From assembly GCF_013177315.1 (NCBI RefSeq), contig NZ_CP053661.1, forward strand, positions 2,170,001 to 2,234,000: 64,000 bases of DNA, given 5' to 3'. The notes below the pieces were generated by a model, which saw nothing but the letters and a program-made list of their open reading frames with translations, searched no databases and had not been told where the DNA came from. Source of the DNA: Thermoleptolyngbya sichuanensis A183. GTDB taxonomy: Bacteria > Cyanobacteriota > Cyanobacteriia > Elainellales > Elainellaceae. Below are positions 1 to 9,800 of the stretch, piece after piece. Made by a program: the position numbers and the translations under genes. Numbering within the stretch: the first letter of the stretch is position 1; each line of letters opens with the position of its first letter.

Positions 1-34
1 ATGCTCTGGGGAAATGGTACGAACCAATCGTCGC

Positions 35-607
35 TTAGACCTCTTTGTAGACTTGCAGCAGCGTGCCAGAGATGTAGCCGTAGCCCAAGATGAACTGGCT
101 GCATTCGTGTTCGGCAGGGCCAATTTCGGCTGTGGCGGAAACCACATACAAACCGGGGGTGAGTCCTGCTTTTTTGGGCACTTCAGACAGCTTCACTTCG
201 TACTCATAGACATCCTTCTGGGTTGTAATTTCCGCTAGGAGGTCAATTTCCGTAGCCTTCCGGCCTTGGCCTTCAAAGTGGAAGTTCATCGAGATTTGGG
301 TGCCCAGGCACATCAGCAGCGATGATAGGGGGGTTCGGTTGAATACGATTTTCACGCTTGAAACGAACTCTTCATCAGCCGCGATGATGTACGGAGACTG
401 TCCAGGAGCGACGTAGGTGGGGGGCACAGGCAGATCGGCCGTCCCTTCTACACGCAGCTCAGACAGTTCAAACATCACTGGGCCCAGAATGCTACGGGAG
501 TAGGTTTCTGTTTCTGCGTATTGGGGAGGTTGGGCCCCGACCGGAGGCGCAACAGCCGCAGCAGCTTCAGCACGCATTGCTTTGGAGGGAGAACAAACAG
601 TAGCCAT
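35..607 (-). CDS. conserved hypothetical protein, 190 aa
   Basis: I do not recognise the family beyond its look as a cyanobacterial conserved protein. The N-terminal 40 residues are low-complexity (Ala/Pro-rich) and probably disordered; the rest is a mixed beta-type domain with no transmembrane segment and no signal peptide, so it is probably cytoplasmic. The start is supported by a GAGGAA ribosome-binding site 9 bases upstream of the ATG. It is transcribed away from the TPR gene at 939 with about 330 bases between them. Regular codon use and a long open frame support a real gene; the function is unknown. Confidence 0.75.
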   Translation of the reverse strand: MATVCSPSKAMRAEAAAAVAPPVGAQPPQYAETETYSRSILGPVMFELSELRVEGTADLPVPPTYVAPGQSPYIIAADEEFVSSVKIVFNRTPLSSLLMCLGTQISMNFHFEGQGRKATEIDLLAEITTQKDVYEYEVKLSEVPKKAGLTPGLYVVSATAEIGPAEHECSQFILGYGYISGTLLQVYKEV

Positions 608-938
608 AATTAAAGTTCCTCAACAGGTTGATAGTGTGTGGTTGAAAGCCTTGGCAGATAAACGTTCTGACGTTTTTCCTTGGCTTACTCAACTGAAACC
701 AATATGGCACTGACGGTTGGGCGATACAGTCCCCTGGCAAGGTACTTTTTTGGGTGTGCAGTTTGGAGTGCAGTTTCAGGCGTGTAATTTTGAACGAGAT
801 TTCGTAAGCTTTCGAGAGGTTTCGAGGGGGCTACTGTTTTCAATCCAGCCGAAATCGGCTAATTATTAACGAGTGTTGATCTGCGTTGACGAAAGTCAAC
901 GAGCGTGGATTAGCTTGCAGTCTGTTCCAGATTGAACT
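608..938. other. divergent intergenic region
   Basis: This stretch separates two divergent genes and must hold both promoters. I see no RNA gene, strong terminator or convincing ORF. An AT-rich segment lies around 840-875, next to the start of the rightward gene. Confidence 0.5.
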
Positions 939-2081
939 GTGATTAGCTTTAAAACTTCTAACTCTGTGGCGGCGATCGCCAGCTTTTTTCTCTCTCTGCC
1001 TGTCGCTGGTTTGGTCAACCCTCCTCTGGCCATCGCCCAGATTGAAAATTCTGGCACTACGGCCCGACAACTGACTCCTCAGCAGCGACTAGAGCAAAGT
1101 CGGCGGGTAAATGAACTCGTACGGCAGGGGCGCGACCTGATGCGATCGCGCAATTTTAGCGAGGCGATCGCCATCTACGAGCAGGCCGCAGCACTAGAAC
1201 CAAACAACGCCCGCATCCACTCTGCGATTGGCTTCGCTCATGCCCAGGAGCGTAACTATGCGGCAGCCGTGTCGGCCTATCGTCGGGCGATCGAGCTAGA
1301 TGGCAACAACGCCAACTTTCACTACGCGCTTGGCTTTTGTCTGGCCAACCTGGGGGACAACGCAGGGGCCGCTGAATCCTATCGTCGAGCCGTCGCGCTG
1401 GATTCTAATAACCTAGACGCGAATTTGGGTCTGGGCGTGGTTTTAACTCGCCTGCAAGACTATGACGGAGCGCTAGCCGCCTATCGACGAGCCGCGACGC
1501 TGCGCGGCGCAAACAGTGCCCGCATTTATGAATCGATGGGTGAGGTACTGCTGCTGGCTGCCCGCTATCGAGATGCCGCAGAGATGCTGCAACAAGCCGC
1601 CGATTTGGCTCCTAGGCGGGCTGAGGTACAGGCCAATTTGGGAGTGGCACTGGTCAACTCAGGACGGGTGCAGGATGGGCTGAATGCACTGCGTCGAGCC
1701 GCCGAGCTAGAACCTCGAAATGCTGATATTTATCTGCAAATCGGGGACTTGTATCGCGCCCAAGGCAATATGCAAGAGGCGATCGCCTTTTATCAACGGG
1801 CAACTTTTGCCGAGCCGAATTCAGTCGATGCCCATTCGACCTTGGGCAACTTGCTGTTGGAACAGGGGAATTATCTCCAGGCAATCATTACATTTCGGCG
1901 GCTAACAGAACTGGAGCCAGAAAGTGGAGATGCGTTTTATAGGCTTGGCGTGGCGCTAAAGGAGCGCGATCGCCGGAACGAGGCCCTTGCCGCCTTTCGC
2001 AGTGCCCTCCAGCTTTACGAGCAGCAGGGCAACGCAGAGGGCGCGGCACAAGCCGAATCTATGATCAAAAAGCTGGATTGA
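939..2081 (+). CDS. exported TPR-repeat protein, 380 aa
   Basis: The protein begins with a hydrophobic export signal ending near residue 33 (Pro-Leu-Ala-Ile-Ala-Gln), then about nine consecutive tetratricopeptide repeats from about residue 55 to 370. The repeats show the usual pattern of small and aromatic residues with Pro at the helix-B end (for example EPNN, DGNN, EPRN). Such proteins are scaffolds for protein-protein contacts; the signal places this one in the periplasm or thylakoid lumen. The start is a GTG at 939. The gene is monocistronic and followed by a rho-independent terminator. No partner can be inferred from the neighbours. Confidence 0.85.
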   Translation: MISFKTSNSVAAIASFFLSLPVAGLVNPPLAIAQIENSGTTARQLTPQQRLEQSRRVNELVRQGRDLMRSRNFSEAIAIYEQAAALEPNNARIHSAIGFAHAQERNYAAAVSAYRRAIELDGNNANFHYALGFCLANLGDNAGAAESYRRAVALDSNNLDANLGLGVVLTRLQDYDGALAAYRRAATLRGANSARIYESMGEVLLLAARYRDAAEMLQQAADLAPRRAEVQANLGVALVNSGRVQDGLNALRRAAELEPRNADIYLQIGDLYRAQGNMQEAIAFYQRATFAEPNSVDAHSTLGNLLLEQGNYLQAIITFRRLTELEPESGDAFYRLGVALKERDRRNEALAAFRSALQLYEQQGNAEGAAQAESMIKKLD

Positions 2082-2178
2082 CGCGGCGCAACGTTCTTAG
2101 TGTAAAACTTAGTCGAGTTGTCAAGCCAGACTACCTTCTCATTGCCCTGGTCACACAACAAATTAAACCTTTAATCAG

Positions 2179-2211
2179 AAAGGGTGGGACGCAGTGCGCC
2201 TCACCCTTTTT
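2179..2211 (+). terminator. rho-independent terminator of the TPR gene
   Basis: An 8-bp stem AAAGGGTG / CACCCTTT is closed over a 15-base loop and followed directly by T residues, 98 bases after the TPR stop codon. Confidence 0.75.
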
Positions 2212-2293
2212 AACTCGTTAAGCTTAACTCGCTAAGCTCTGAATTTATCCAAGACGATGGACTGAACACCTTTGATAAATACCCAGTTTTGCC

Positions 2294-2617
2294 TCAAGAC
2301 ACCGCGCCCGATAGCACGGTCTGATCAAACGCTTCCCGATTCGGAAATACTTCAAACACCTGATCCATACTGGTCAGCTCAAACAAAATCTTAACTTGTT
2401 CGCCAATCGAGCAGAAAGACAGCCGCTTACCAGCAGCCCGCACCTTTTTGTGGGCGCTTGCCAAAGCACCCAGCCCAGAACTATCCATAAACGTCACTTT
2501 CTCTAAGTCCACCAAAATGACGGAAGCGCCGGTTTCCAGAGCCTCACCAATTTGCTGATGGAAGGCATCTACCTGGGTGCCATCTAGAATGCCAGAAAGC
2601 TCAATAACTTTAATCAT
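2294..2617 (-). CDS. STAS-domain anti-sigma factor antagonist
   Basis: This 107-residue protein is a single STAS domain of the SpoIIAA/RsbV type, the usual length for the family. The diagnostic phosphorylation loop MDSSGLGAL sits at residues 44-52, with Ser47 aligned to the serine phosphorylated by HPK/RsbW-type kinases. Such proteins work in partner-switching: dephosphorylated antagonist binds an anti-sigma kinase or output regulator. No kinase or PP2C phosphatase gene is adjacent, so its partners must be encoded elsewhere. It stands alone, with intergenic regions on both sides. Confidence 0.9.
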   Translation of the reverse strand: MIKVIELSGILDGTQVDAFHQQIGEALETGASVILVDLEKVTFMDSSGLGALASAHKKVRAAGKRLSFCSIGEQVKILFELTSMDQVFEVFPNREAFDQTVLSGAVS

Positions 2618-2981
2618 GTTTCCAGTTTGACAAGGGTTTAAGGATTGAGGCGTGCGGCTGCCAGGATGTTAACCAAAATGCACATAGCCTCTGCACGTTC
2701 TATGAAGATGCAGAGCCAGGGCATTAAATTTTGGTGAACCCACGCTGCAACCCCAGCATATGCAATGGGTGAGCGCGCAGACCCATACGGAGAATACGGA
2801 TCTATGGCTACGCGGCTTATTAAGCACTCCTCTAAACTGGCATAGCTGTGAACGAATTGCCACTAAGTTAGATACAGTCCCCTACGTGTTGCTACCAAAA
2901 TGATTTTTTAGTGACGGTCAAATGCTTGATGGACAAGGCGATCGCTAAAATTAAAGAGTTGGTGAATAGACCTTCAAATTT
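2618..2981. other. intergenic region without a recognised gene
   Basis: Divergent promoters of the STAS gene (left) and the lipoprotein gene (right) must lie here. A small open frame on the minus strand has atypical composition and no ribosome-binding site. I see nothing else. Confidence 0.45.
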
Positions 2982-3437
2982 ATGATGTTCAAGGATGTGG
3001 TGTGGACGATTGACGCAGGTTGGAAGCGGTGGCTCAGGGCGATCGCCCTGCTTTTTTTGGTCGGCTTATTAACCGGGTGCAGCGCAACGGCTGCCTCTGG
3101 CCCAGAGTCTTCCAGCGTACACACCACCACCCGTCAGGACTCCTCTCATCTCCCATCATCCCCCTCTCGCTCCTTTGGAACATCCACACCGCTCCCGGCA
3201 GAAGTCGCAGCCCGCATCAAGACCACGCTAGCGGAGAAAACGGGTCTTTCAACAGCGCAAATGACGCTGAGCAACGTCAGCCCCCAAACCTGGAATAATG
3301 CTTGCCTGGGTGCCGCAGAACCTGACGAGGTTTGTGCTGAGGTCATGACTCCTGGCTATAGGGTCACAGTTTCCACACCTCAAGGGAAATATCACGTCCA
3401 CACCGATCAATCTGGCAGCAGGGTGCGGGTTGAATGA
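2982..3437 (+). CDS. putative lipoprotein, 151 aa
   Basis: Residues 18-33 form a hydrophobic signal ending in the lipobox LLTGC, with lipidated Cys33 predicted. A Ser/Thr/Pro-rich linker follows to about residue 75, then a compact C-terminal domain. That domain contains the W-N-N-A-C-L-G and C-A-E-V-M-T-P-G-Y-R-V-T blocks seen in small cyanobacterial secreted proteins of unknown function; the two Cys could form a disulfide. Two ATG codons are adjacent at the start. Likely anchored in the cell envelope; the biological role is unknown. Confidence 0.75.
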   Translation: MMFKDVVWTIDAGWKRWLRAIALLFLVGLLTGCSATAASGPESSSVHTTTRQDSSHLPSSPSRSFGTSTPLPAEVAARIKTTLAEKTGLSTAQMTLSNVSPQTWNNACLGAAEPDEVCAEVMTPGYRVTVSTPQGKYHVHTDQSGSRVRVE

Positions 3438-3492
3438 ATCTGACCTGGGAGATATGCAGAGCAGAGATATACATAGCAAGGTGCATGAGCAG

Positions 3493-3528
3493 CAAGGTGC
3501 ATGAGCCAAACGCAGCCCATGCACCTTG
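3493..3528. terminator. hairpin between convergent genes, likely terminator
   Basis: A perfect 11-bp inverted repeat CAAGGTGCATG / CATGCACCTTG with a 14-base loop lies between the convergent lipoprotein and anti-sigma genes. A further direct copy of AAGGTGCATGAG begins at 3479. T-rich sequence follows on the plus strand. Confidence 0.5.
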
Positions 3529-3570
3529 TTATAGATTTATTTGCTATAGATTTATTTTGCTGGAGCCTCT

Positions 3571-4206
3571 TTAGGGCGTGATAGGCTGCCCGCCGTTAGA
3601 CGGTGCAACAGGAACCACGTCGGGAACGGGAACGGCCGTCGTCCTCGGAGGCACAGCACTCGGATAGGCAATGTCGGGAATGTCAATGACTGGACGATCC
3701 AGCGCGATCATCAGTTGAGAATCGGACTGGGAAATCACGTTGACATGCGGGGAAAGATAGCTCGGAGCCACCACCGTCGTCACTGCGCCTGCAAACAGCG
3801 CTGCTGCCGCCGCCATGCCGCCCCAGGCCACAGTACGCTTTGGCTTACGCTCCAGCCGCTTCATCACCTGGCTGACCGTCTGTTCGACGGGGCGCTCGGC
3901 AGGAACAGGGAGGGTGCGTAGCCCATGCAACCCTTGACGCAGCTTGAGGAGGCGAGCATAAAGCTGTTGTGCAGAAGCGTCGCTGGCAAGCCATGCCTCA
4001 ATCTGGCGGCGATCGCTCGCAGAGACTTCGCCATCTAGATAGGCGCTCAATAACTCAAAGCGATCGCGCTTCAAATGGTCAATCGGCTCTACAGGTGAAC
4101 GATGCGCCCATTCTGGGGGCAGACCGCTCCCAGAGGCAGGGCGAGAGGCACGCTGCCGGGGAGTTTTACCGTCGTTAATATCAGGCATCATGGTCAAATC
4201 AATCAA
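3571..4206 (-). CDS. anti-sigma factor, membrane-anchored, partner of SigG
   Basis: The cytoplasmic N-terminus has the anti-sigma signature around residues 48-75 (RFELLSAYLDGEVSASDRRQ), followed by an amphipathic linker. One transmembrane segment lies at about 125-148, and a Pro-rich extracytoplasmic tail follows. This matches RseA/ChrR-like regulators that hold an ECF sigma factor at the membrane. The gene lies downstream of, and in the same direction as, the SigG-type sigma gene, 259 bases away. The zinc-binding HxxxCxxC of ZAS domains is absent. Met6 or Met7 could be the true start. Confidence 0.85.
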   Translation of the reverse strand: MIDLTMMPDINDGKTPRQRASRPASGSGLPPEWAHRSPVEPIDHLKRDRFELLSAYLDGEVSASDRRQIEAWLASDASAQQLYARLLKLRQGLHGLRTLPVPAERPVEQTVSQVMKRLERKPKRTVAWGGMAAAAALFAGAVTTVVAPSYLSPHVNVISQSDSQLMIALDRPVIDIPDIAYPSAVPPRTTAVPVPDVVPVAPSNGGQPITP

Positions 4207-4465
4207 GGACTCAGAATCGAGAGCAAACCGCTAAACCGATGAGTCAATGCACAGGGCTAGTGTGCAAAGGTTATGCACAATCGCGAGAGGATAGAGTTCC
4301 AACATTGAGTTCAGACCTTACTCAGATCATAAGGGGAATCATAAGGGAAATATAGTAAAACCAGCCTCAGCCTCTAGTTGCACACACTACATGCCGAACC
4401 AGAACTTCGACGCGATCGCCCATTGTTTCCCTCAATCCTCCACAACACGGGTGGAGAGATATCCC

Positions 4466-5170
4466 TCAGCTGTCCAGATAGGTCTGGAGCTGATACTGAA
4501 GCCGCTGACGCGCTCTGGCAATTCTAGACTTCACCGTGCCCAGAGACACACCCGTAATTTCAGCGATTTCTTCGTAGGCCATGCCTTCAATTTCCCTCAG
4601 CACGATTGTGGTGCGGAAGACTTCTGGCAAATCGGCGATCGCTGCCCGCAATTGGTCATAGAACTCGCGTGTAACCAAATCTTCGGAGGGCCCTGGCCCG
4701 TCCGACGCAAGCTCCCAATCCATCTCGCCATCGTCTAGCGTGCGCGGTGCGTCTAGCGAGAGAGGGCTATCGACCCGCTTCCGCTTCCGCAGTTCGTCAT
4801 AAAACAGGTTGGTGGCAATTCGGCTGAGCCAGCCCCGAAACTTTTCTGGCTCTTGCAACCGACTAACGTTGCGATAGACCCGAATCCACACCTCCTGCGC
4901 CAAATCGGCCCGGTCTGACCAGTCGGGCGCAAGGTGATACAACACCTTGTCCACATGAGACTGATAGCGCCGAATTAATTCCGCAAACGCCGTCTTGCTT
5001 GGCCGTAGCCCTGCCTGACATTGCAGAATCAAATCGTAGTTCGACAGAGACTCTGCCGGAACCTTGGCCTGGGGCGCAGATGCCCCAACGGCAGACCAGG
5101 ACGCAGACATAGACTCGCTCATGGGCAACGCTTGGCTTTGGGAGATGACACTTCTAGATGACGCTTGCAT
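4466..5170 (-). CDS. sigG: group 3/ECF RNA polymerase sigma factor SigG
   Basis: Sigma region 2 is clear (DLAQEVWIRVYRNV, then FRGWLSRIATNLFYDELRKR) and region 4 has the helix-turn-helix YEEIAEITGVSLGTVKSRIARA. Both closely match cyanobacterial SigG, an ECF-like factor for envelope and outer-membrane stress. The reading frame is open back to 5293. I prefer the Met codon at 5170 because the residues upstream look non-conserved; 5122 is also possible. The downstream anti-sigma gene is its likely controller, so the pair is probably one stress-response unit released by proteolysis or conformational change. Confidence 0.88.
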   Translation of the reverse strand: MQASSRSVISQSQALPMSESMSASWSAVGASAPQAKVPAESLSNYDLILQCQAGLRPSKTAFAELIRRYQSHVDKVLYHLAPDWSDRADLAQEVWIRVYRNVSRLQEPEKFRGWLSRIATNLFYDELRKRKRVDSPLSLDAPRTLDDGEMDWELASDGPGPSEDLVTREFYDQLRAAIADLPEVFRTTIVLREIEGMAYEEIAEITGVSLGTVKSRIARARQRLQYQLQTYLDS

Positions 5171-5784
5171 ATCGGTGATGTTCCTACCGGAGTTGCAAAA
5201 GTTGCTTTGGCTTGGGTCAGGAGTGCAGGGTTCCACAGGCAAAGCGGTGTAAAGGGCAGCGATCGCACTGGCTTCAAAGTCCTTGTATAGCAACGACTGT
5301 CGCCTTCGCAGCCTAAATCTACCGCGATCGCCCCTGGCACAATTGGCCAGATGGACGGATTTTCAATCTGCACAACCCTGGGGCCCAATTCGCATTTCTT
5401 TTTCATCCGCACCGCTGTTTGTCAAAACCGGATCATTTTAGAGATAACGGCTTCTCTCCATTCCGCCAAACAACATCCCCCTGGAAATCGCCCCACGCCC
5501 GATAAATCGGTGAATTGGCAATCCAAAATCCAAAATTCAAAATCACCCCCAGTCCCTTCATTTCAAAGGCCCAGCTTCAGGGTTGGAGATTTTTCCTTGG
5601 GCATCGGCAACCATAGGACAGCGCCCCCCGCTGTCCCAAGGTTTAGGCGACATTCACTTCTCAGCAAAGATACCAACCATGCAGTATCAATTGCTGCGAG
5701 ACAGCATGATAGAAACTTTCAGAGGGAATTTTCTATGTGTCGCCCATCTGACTCTTTTTAATAGCGCTAATAGCTCTAATAGCG
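5171..5784. other. intergenic region without a recognised gene
   Basis: This holds the upstream region of sigG and the downstream region of the rhodanese gene, which is also on the minus strand. Open frames here are low-complexity. A short AAATCCAAAATTCAAAAT tract typical of cyanobacterial spacers lies near 5521-5550. No RNA gene or promoter was recognised. Confidence 0.4.
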
Positions 5785-6123
5785 TTAATAGCGGGGAATG
5801 GTGGGGTCAACGGCAATCGCATAGGCTTCGATTCCACCCGTTAGATTTTTGACATTCTGAAAGCCCTGCGACAGCAGCCAGCCGCACATCTGCGCCGACC
5901 GCATCCCGTGGTGACACATAACGATGGTTTCTGCCTCCGGATCTAAGCGGCTGTGGATATCGGTTGACCATTCGCCATACTGACTCAGCGGCAGGTTGAT
6001 GAAGCCGTCTACCTGGGCGATCGCCAGTTCCTCCGGTTCGCGCACGTCCACCAGTTGCAGCCGCGCTCCCTGCGCCAGCCGTTCGGCAAGTTCCGTTGGG
6101 TGGATATGAGGCAGTTGAGACAT
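5785..6123 (-). CDS. rhodanese-like sulfurtransferase domain protein
   Basis: A single 112-residue rhodanese domain, the size of GlpE/PspE-type proteins. The active-site loop CHHGMRS places the persulfide-forming cysteine at residue 70; the LVDVREPEE block at about 24-32 is the domain's N-terminal signature. It probably transfers sulfane sulfur in the cytoplasm. The frame is open upstream to 6249, but the Met at 6123 starts exactly where the domain homology begins. It is divergent from the GNAT gene, with 46 bases between the start codons, so the two promoters must overlap. Confidence 0.88.
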   Translation of the reverse strand: MSQLPHIHPTELAERLAQGARLQLVDVREPEELAIAQVDGFINLPLSQYGEWSTDIHSRLDPEAETIVMCHHGMRSAQMCGWLLSQGFQNVKNLTGGIEAYAIAVDPTIPRY

Positions 6124-6169
6124 CGAGTGCATCGTAGGATAAAGCAGTTTTGCAAAGGGGAATGACTGC

Positions 6170-6754
6170 ATGATCCCACAAACACCGACCGACTCGCCGC
6201 TAGACAACCTGCACATTCGCCCTGCCACTGAGGCCGACGTACCTGGCATCTTGACAATCTATAACGACGCGATCCTGCACACGACTGCGGTTTACGACTA
6301 CGAGCCACATACGCTGGAAATGCGTCAGTCCTGGTTTGCCGCCCGCCAAACAGAGGGCTATCCCATTCTCGTTGCCGTTAATGCCGCAGCCGCATCAGCC
6401 GCAACCGATGATGCCGCAACCGATGATGCCGCAACCGATGATGCCGAGATTCTGGGCTACGCTGCCCTCGGTCCCTTCCGCGCCTGGGCCGCCTATCGCT
6501 ACACCGCCGAAAGCTCAGTCTACGTCGCAGCCCCTGCCCGCGGTCTCGGCATTGGTCAGCGCCTCCTTGCGCCCCTCATCGAAGCGGCCAAAGCTCGCAG
6601 TCTGCACACCCTAATTGCGGGAATTGATGCCGACAACGCCGCCAGCCTGCGCCTGCACCAGCGCTTTGGCTATGCAGAAGTCGGGCATCTGCGACAGGTG
6701 GGCTACAAGTTCGATCGCTGGCTAGATTTGAAGTTTTTGCAGTTGTTGCTATGA
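6170..6754 (+). CDS. GNAT family N-acetyltransferase (PAT/phosphinothricin type)
   Basis: Starts with IRPATEADVPGILTIYNDAI, the N-terminal signature of the phosphinothricin/methionine-sulfoximine acetyltransferase branch. The acetyl-CoA pyrophosphate-binding loop RGLGIG is at 124-129. The C-terminal FGYAEVGHLRQVGYKFDRW block completes the fold. It would acetylate a small amine using acetyl-CoA; the substrate cannot be read from sequence. Unusual feature: an insert after residue 70 contains three exact ATDDA repeats, encoded by a 15-bp tandem repeat, in a loop that is normally short. Confidence 0.85.
   Translation: MIPQTPTDSPLDNLHIRPATEADVPGILTIYNDAILHTTAVYDYEPHTLEMRQSWFAARQTEGYPILVAVNAAAASAATDDAATDDAATDDAEILGYAALGPFRAWAAYRYTAESSVYVAAPARGLGIGQRLLAPLIEAAKARSLHTLIAGIDADNAASLRLHQRFGYAEVGHLRQVGYKFDRWLDLKFLQLLL
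6401..6445 (+). repeat. in-frame 15-bp tandem repeat, 3 exact copies
   Basis: The unit GCAACCGATGATGCC is repeated three times without change inside the GNAT gene. It adds ATDDA repeats in a surface loop, so copy-number change would not shift the frame. Confidence 0.95.
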
Positions 6755-6835
6755 CTGGCGCTTCAACCCGGCATCACTTCAGCACAGTATCACTGCAACC
6801 CGGTGTCACTTACCCGGCATCACTTCAGCACGGCA

Positions 6836-9800
6836 TCACTCTACCGCGCCCAGCATCCGCAGGGTGGCCCGCTGTGCGTCGGTGAGTCCTGTGACTTGGG
6901 CGATCGCCATTCCTTCGTAGGGTCGCGGCACGCGCAGCACCCAGGAAGCTTCGGGTTGCCGCAGGTGCGAGGCTGGCGGACAAGCGCTTAAGGACGTGCC
7001 TTCCCCGCAACACCCCTGATCCTCAAATCCCAACTCCCAGAGGCGGATTGTTTCATCCTGCCCGCAGCTTGCCAGGGTGTTGCCATCGGGGCTGTAGGCC
7101 AGGAAGCGCACCCAGCGGTGGTGTCCGTGGAGCGTGTGCAGGCAGGTGGCAGCACCAGAATCCCAGAGCTTGAGGGTGGTGTCGGTGCTGCAACTGGCGA
7201 AGTGGTTGCCGCTGGGGTGAAAGGCGATCGCCAGCACGGGCCCCCGGTGCGCCTTGAGGGTGGCAACACAGACTCCATCCTGCACACGCCAGAGCTTGAT
7301 CACGCCGTCGGCGCTGCCGCTCGCCAGGAGTTGTCCATCGGGGCTGAGGGCGATCGCCCGAATCCAGCTCGTGTGCCCCGTTAGCGTTTGCAAACAGCTT
7401 CCATTCTCTACATGCCACAGGCGCAGGGTCTGATCCTGGCTGCCGCTGGCCAGCAGGCGACCGTCGACACTCAGCGCCAGACACCATACGCCGCCCTCGT
7501 GGACAGCCAGCGTGCGACGACACAACCCTATTGGGGCATCCCAGAGCTTGATTGTGCCGTCAAGACTGCCGCTAAGCAGCGTTTCCCCAGTGGGGCTGTA
7601 CAGCACCGAAATCACTGCGTCGCGGTGTCCCTCCAGGGTTTGCAGCAGGCGTTGCGTCTGAACATTCCACACCTTGATGCTGTGGTCTTCGCTGCCGCTG
7701 GCTAGGAGGGGCTGCTTTGGGTGAAACGCCACCGACCAAATCCAGCGCGTGTGGCCCTGCAAGCTGCCGAGGAGTTGTCCCGACTGCCGATCCCACAACC
7801 GCAGGGTGCGATCTTGGCTGCCGCTGGCAAGAATGCGCCCATCAGGAGAAAACGCCACCGACCACACGCCGTTGCTGTAGCCCTGGAGCGTCCGCAAACA
7901 CAGACCCCGCCCGTCCCACAGGCGCACAGACTGGTCTTCGCTGCCGCTGGCGAGAATGCCGCTGTCTGGACTGAAGGCGATCGCCGCAATCCAGCTTCGA
8001 TGCCCAGTCAGCACACGCCGACAATCGCCCTGACGATAGTCCCATAGGCGCAGACTGCCGTCATCGCTGCCGCTGGCGAGGGTGCGCCCATCGGGGCTAA
8101 AGGCGATCGCCCGCACGGGTTGCCGAGAGCCTTGCAGGGGGGGGTGCGTGGTCGGGATTACAGCCCTCGAAGATCCGGCCGATTCCACCGTCCACAAGCA
8201 CACCGTGCCGTCGTCATTGCCGCTGGCAAGGGTGTGGCCGTCGGGTGAAAACGCCACTGACCAGACCCAGGGTAGCGCCCCTGTTGCAGGGGGATCTGGA
8301 TGCTTCAGGGTGGCAAGGCACGCACCGCTGCTGACATTCCACAGGCGCACCGTTCCGTCGTAGCTGGCGCTGGCCAGCAGAAAGGCAGAAGATTTGGATA
8401 CACACTTCGCGGTCGGCCCCTGCCGCAGCGGGGCAGGCGAAAAGGCAACGGAGCGAACTTCATGGGTATGGCCCGCCAGAGAATGCAGCAGGGTTCCCGA
8501 TCGCACATTCCAGACGCGCACCCAGTGGTCTTCGCTGCCCGTCGCCAGGTATTGTCCATCCGGCGAAAACGCCACCGAAAAGACGCGATCGCTATATCCG
8601 GGCAGCGTTTTCAGGCAGGCCCCGGTTTGCAAATCCCACAGGTGAACGCTGCGGTTGGCGCTGCTAGCGAGGGTGCGTCCGTCCGGCGAAAACGCCACCG
8701 ACCAGACCCAGCCTTCATCAACCCGCAAGCTGAGCAGTTGTTTCCCATCTGACACTTGCCAGAGGTGGATTTCGTGGTTTATATCGCCCGTGGCCAGCAG
8801 CTTGCCATCGGGACTGAAGGCGATCGCCAAAATTTGGCTAAAGGTTTCGGTAAAGCCCGATCGCACCAGATTCGCCCCGGTGAAATTCACCCGATGCAGA
8901 TTCACACCGCGCAGATACGCATTCCACACGGCGAGTTCCGAAAAGTCCCAACCCGTCAGGTCTGTACCCAGTTGCACTAACAGGTTCAGCAGGGTTCCTG
9001 CCGTATAGCCAGACCGAGCTTGAGACGTGCAGCGGAGGTGCTGGAGGTGCGATCGCACTCGTTCTTCTAGCTGGGTCTGGGTCTGGTTTTCCAGCAGGCG
9101 CTTTGCCAGGGGCGCAAGGATCATGCGAGTCTGCGTTTCGCGGATGTAATCCTTTGCCTGGGGCTGGAGGACTGCGTGGGTATGCAGCAGGTTGCTTGAA
9201 ATCACAGAAGGGCCACTCGCACATTCAGCTTGAGCAGCACCAACGTGACCAATCTCCTGCTGAAGCCGTTCAATAAGTTGTTCCGTCACATACTCCATCA
9301 CGGCAGGCTGGAGCGTGAACCTTGCCTGCGATTTTTCAGTGAGACGGGGTGCGGTTTTCTCAATCAAACAGCGCCGCTCCAGGGAACAAATCGCCTCCAG
9401 CAGCGCCCCCAGCGCCACAGGCGGCACCAGCCACGATCGCAGGTTGGAGAGGGTTACAGGCTTGCGGGCGATTGCCAGCCAGTCCATCACCTGTTGCTCC
9501 AGCAGCGAGAGGCGGTTTACCTGCTGCGCCAATAGATCGCGGATATCGCCAAAGACCGAGGTTCCTGTTTCCAGACAGTCCAGAAAGTCTGTAAGTTGCC
9601 CGTCGAAGAGATCCTGAATCACCGAGGCAACCATTTGCAGCGCCAGAGGATTGCCCGCATAGTGGCTTACCAGCGTTTGCCATTCGGCATCCGTGCCGCT
9701 AAATTCGCCCTTCAGCGCAAAGAGTTCCTGCCCAATGTTTGGCGGCAAGCCCGACAGCCGCAGCGAGCGAATCGGGAGATGCGACCCTTCACGCACCGCT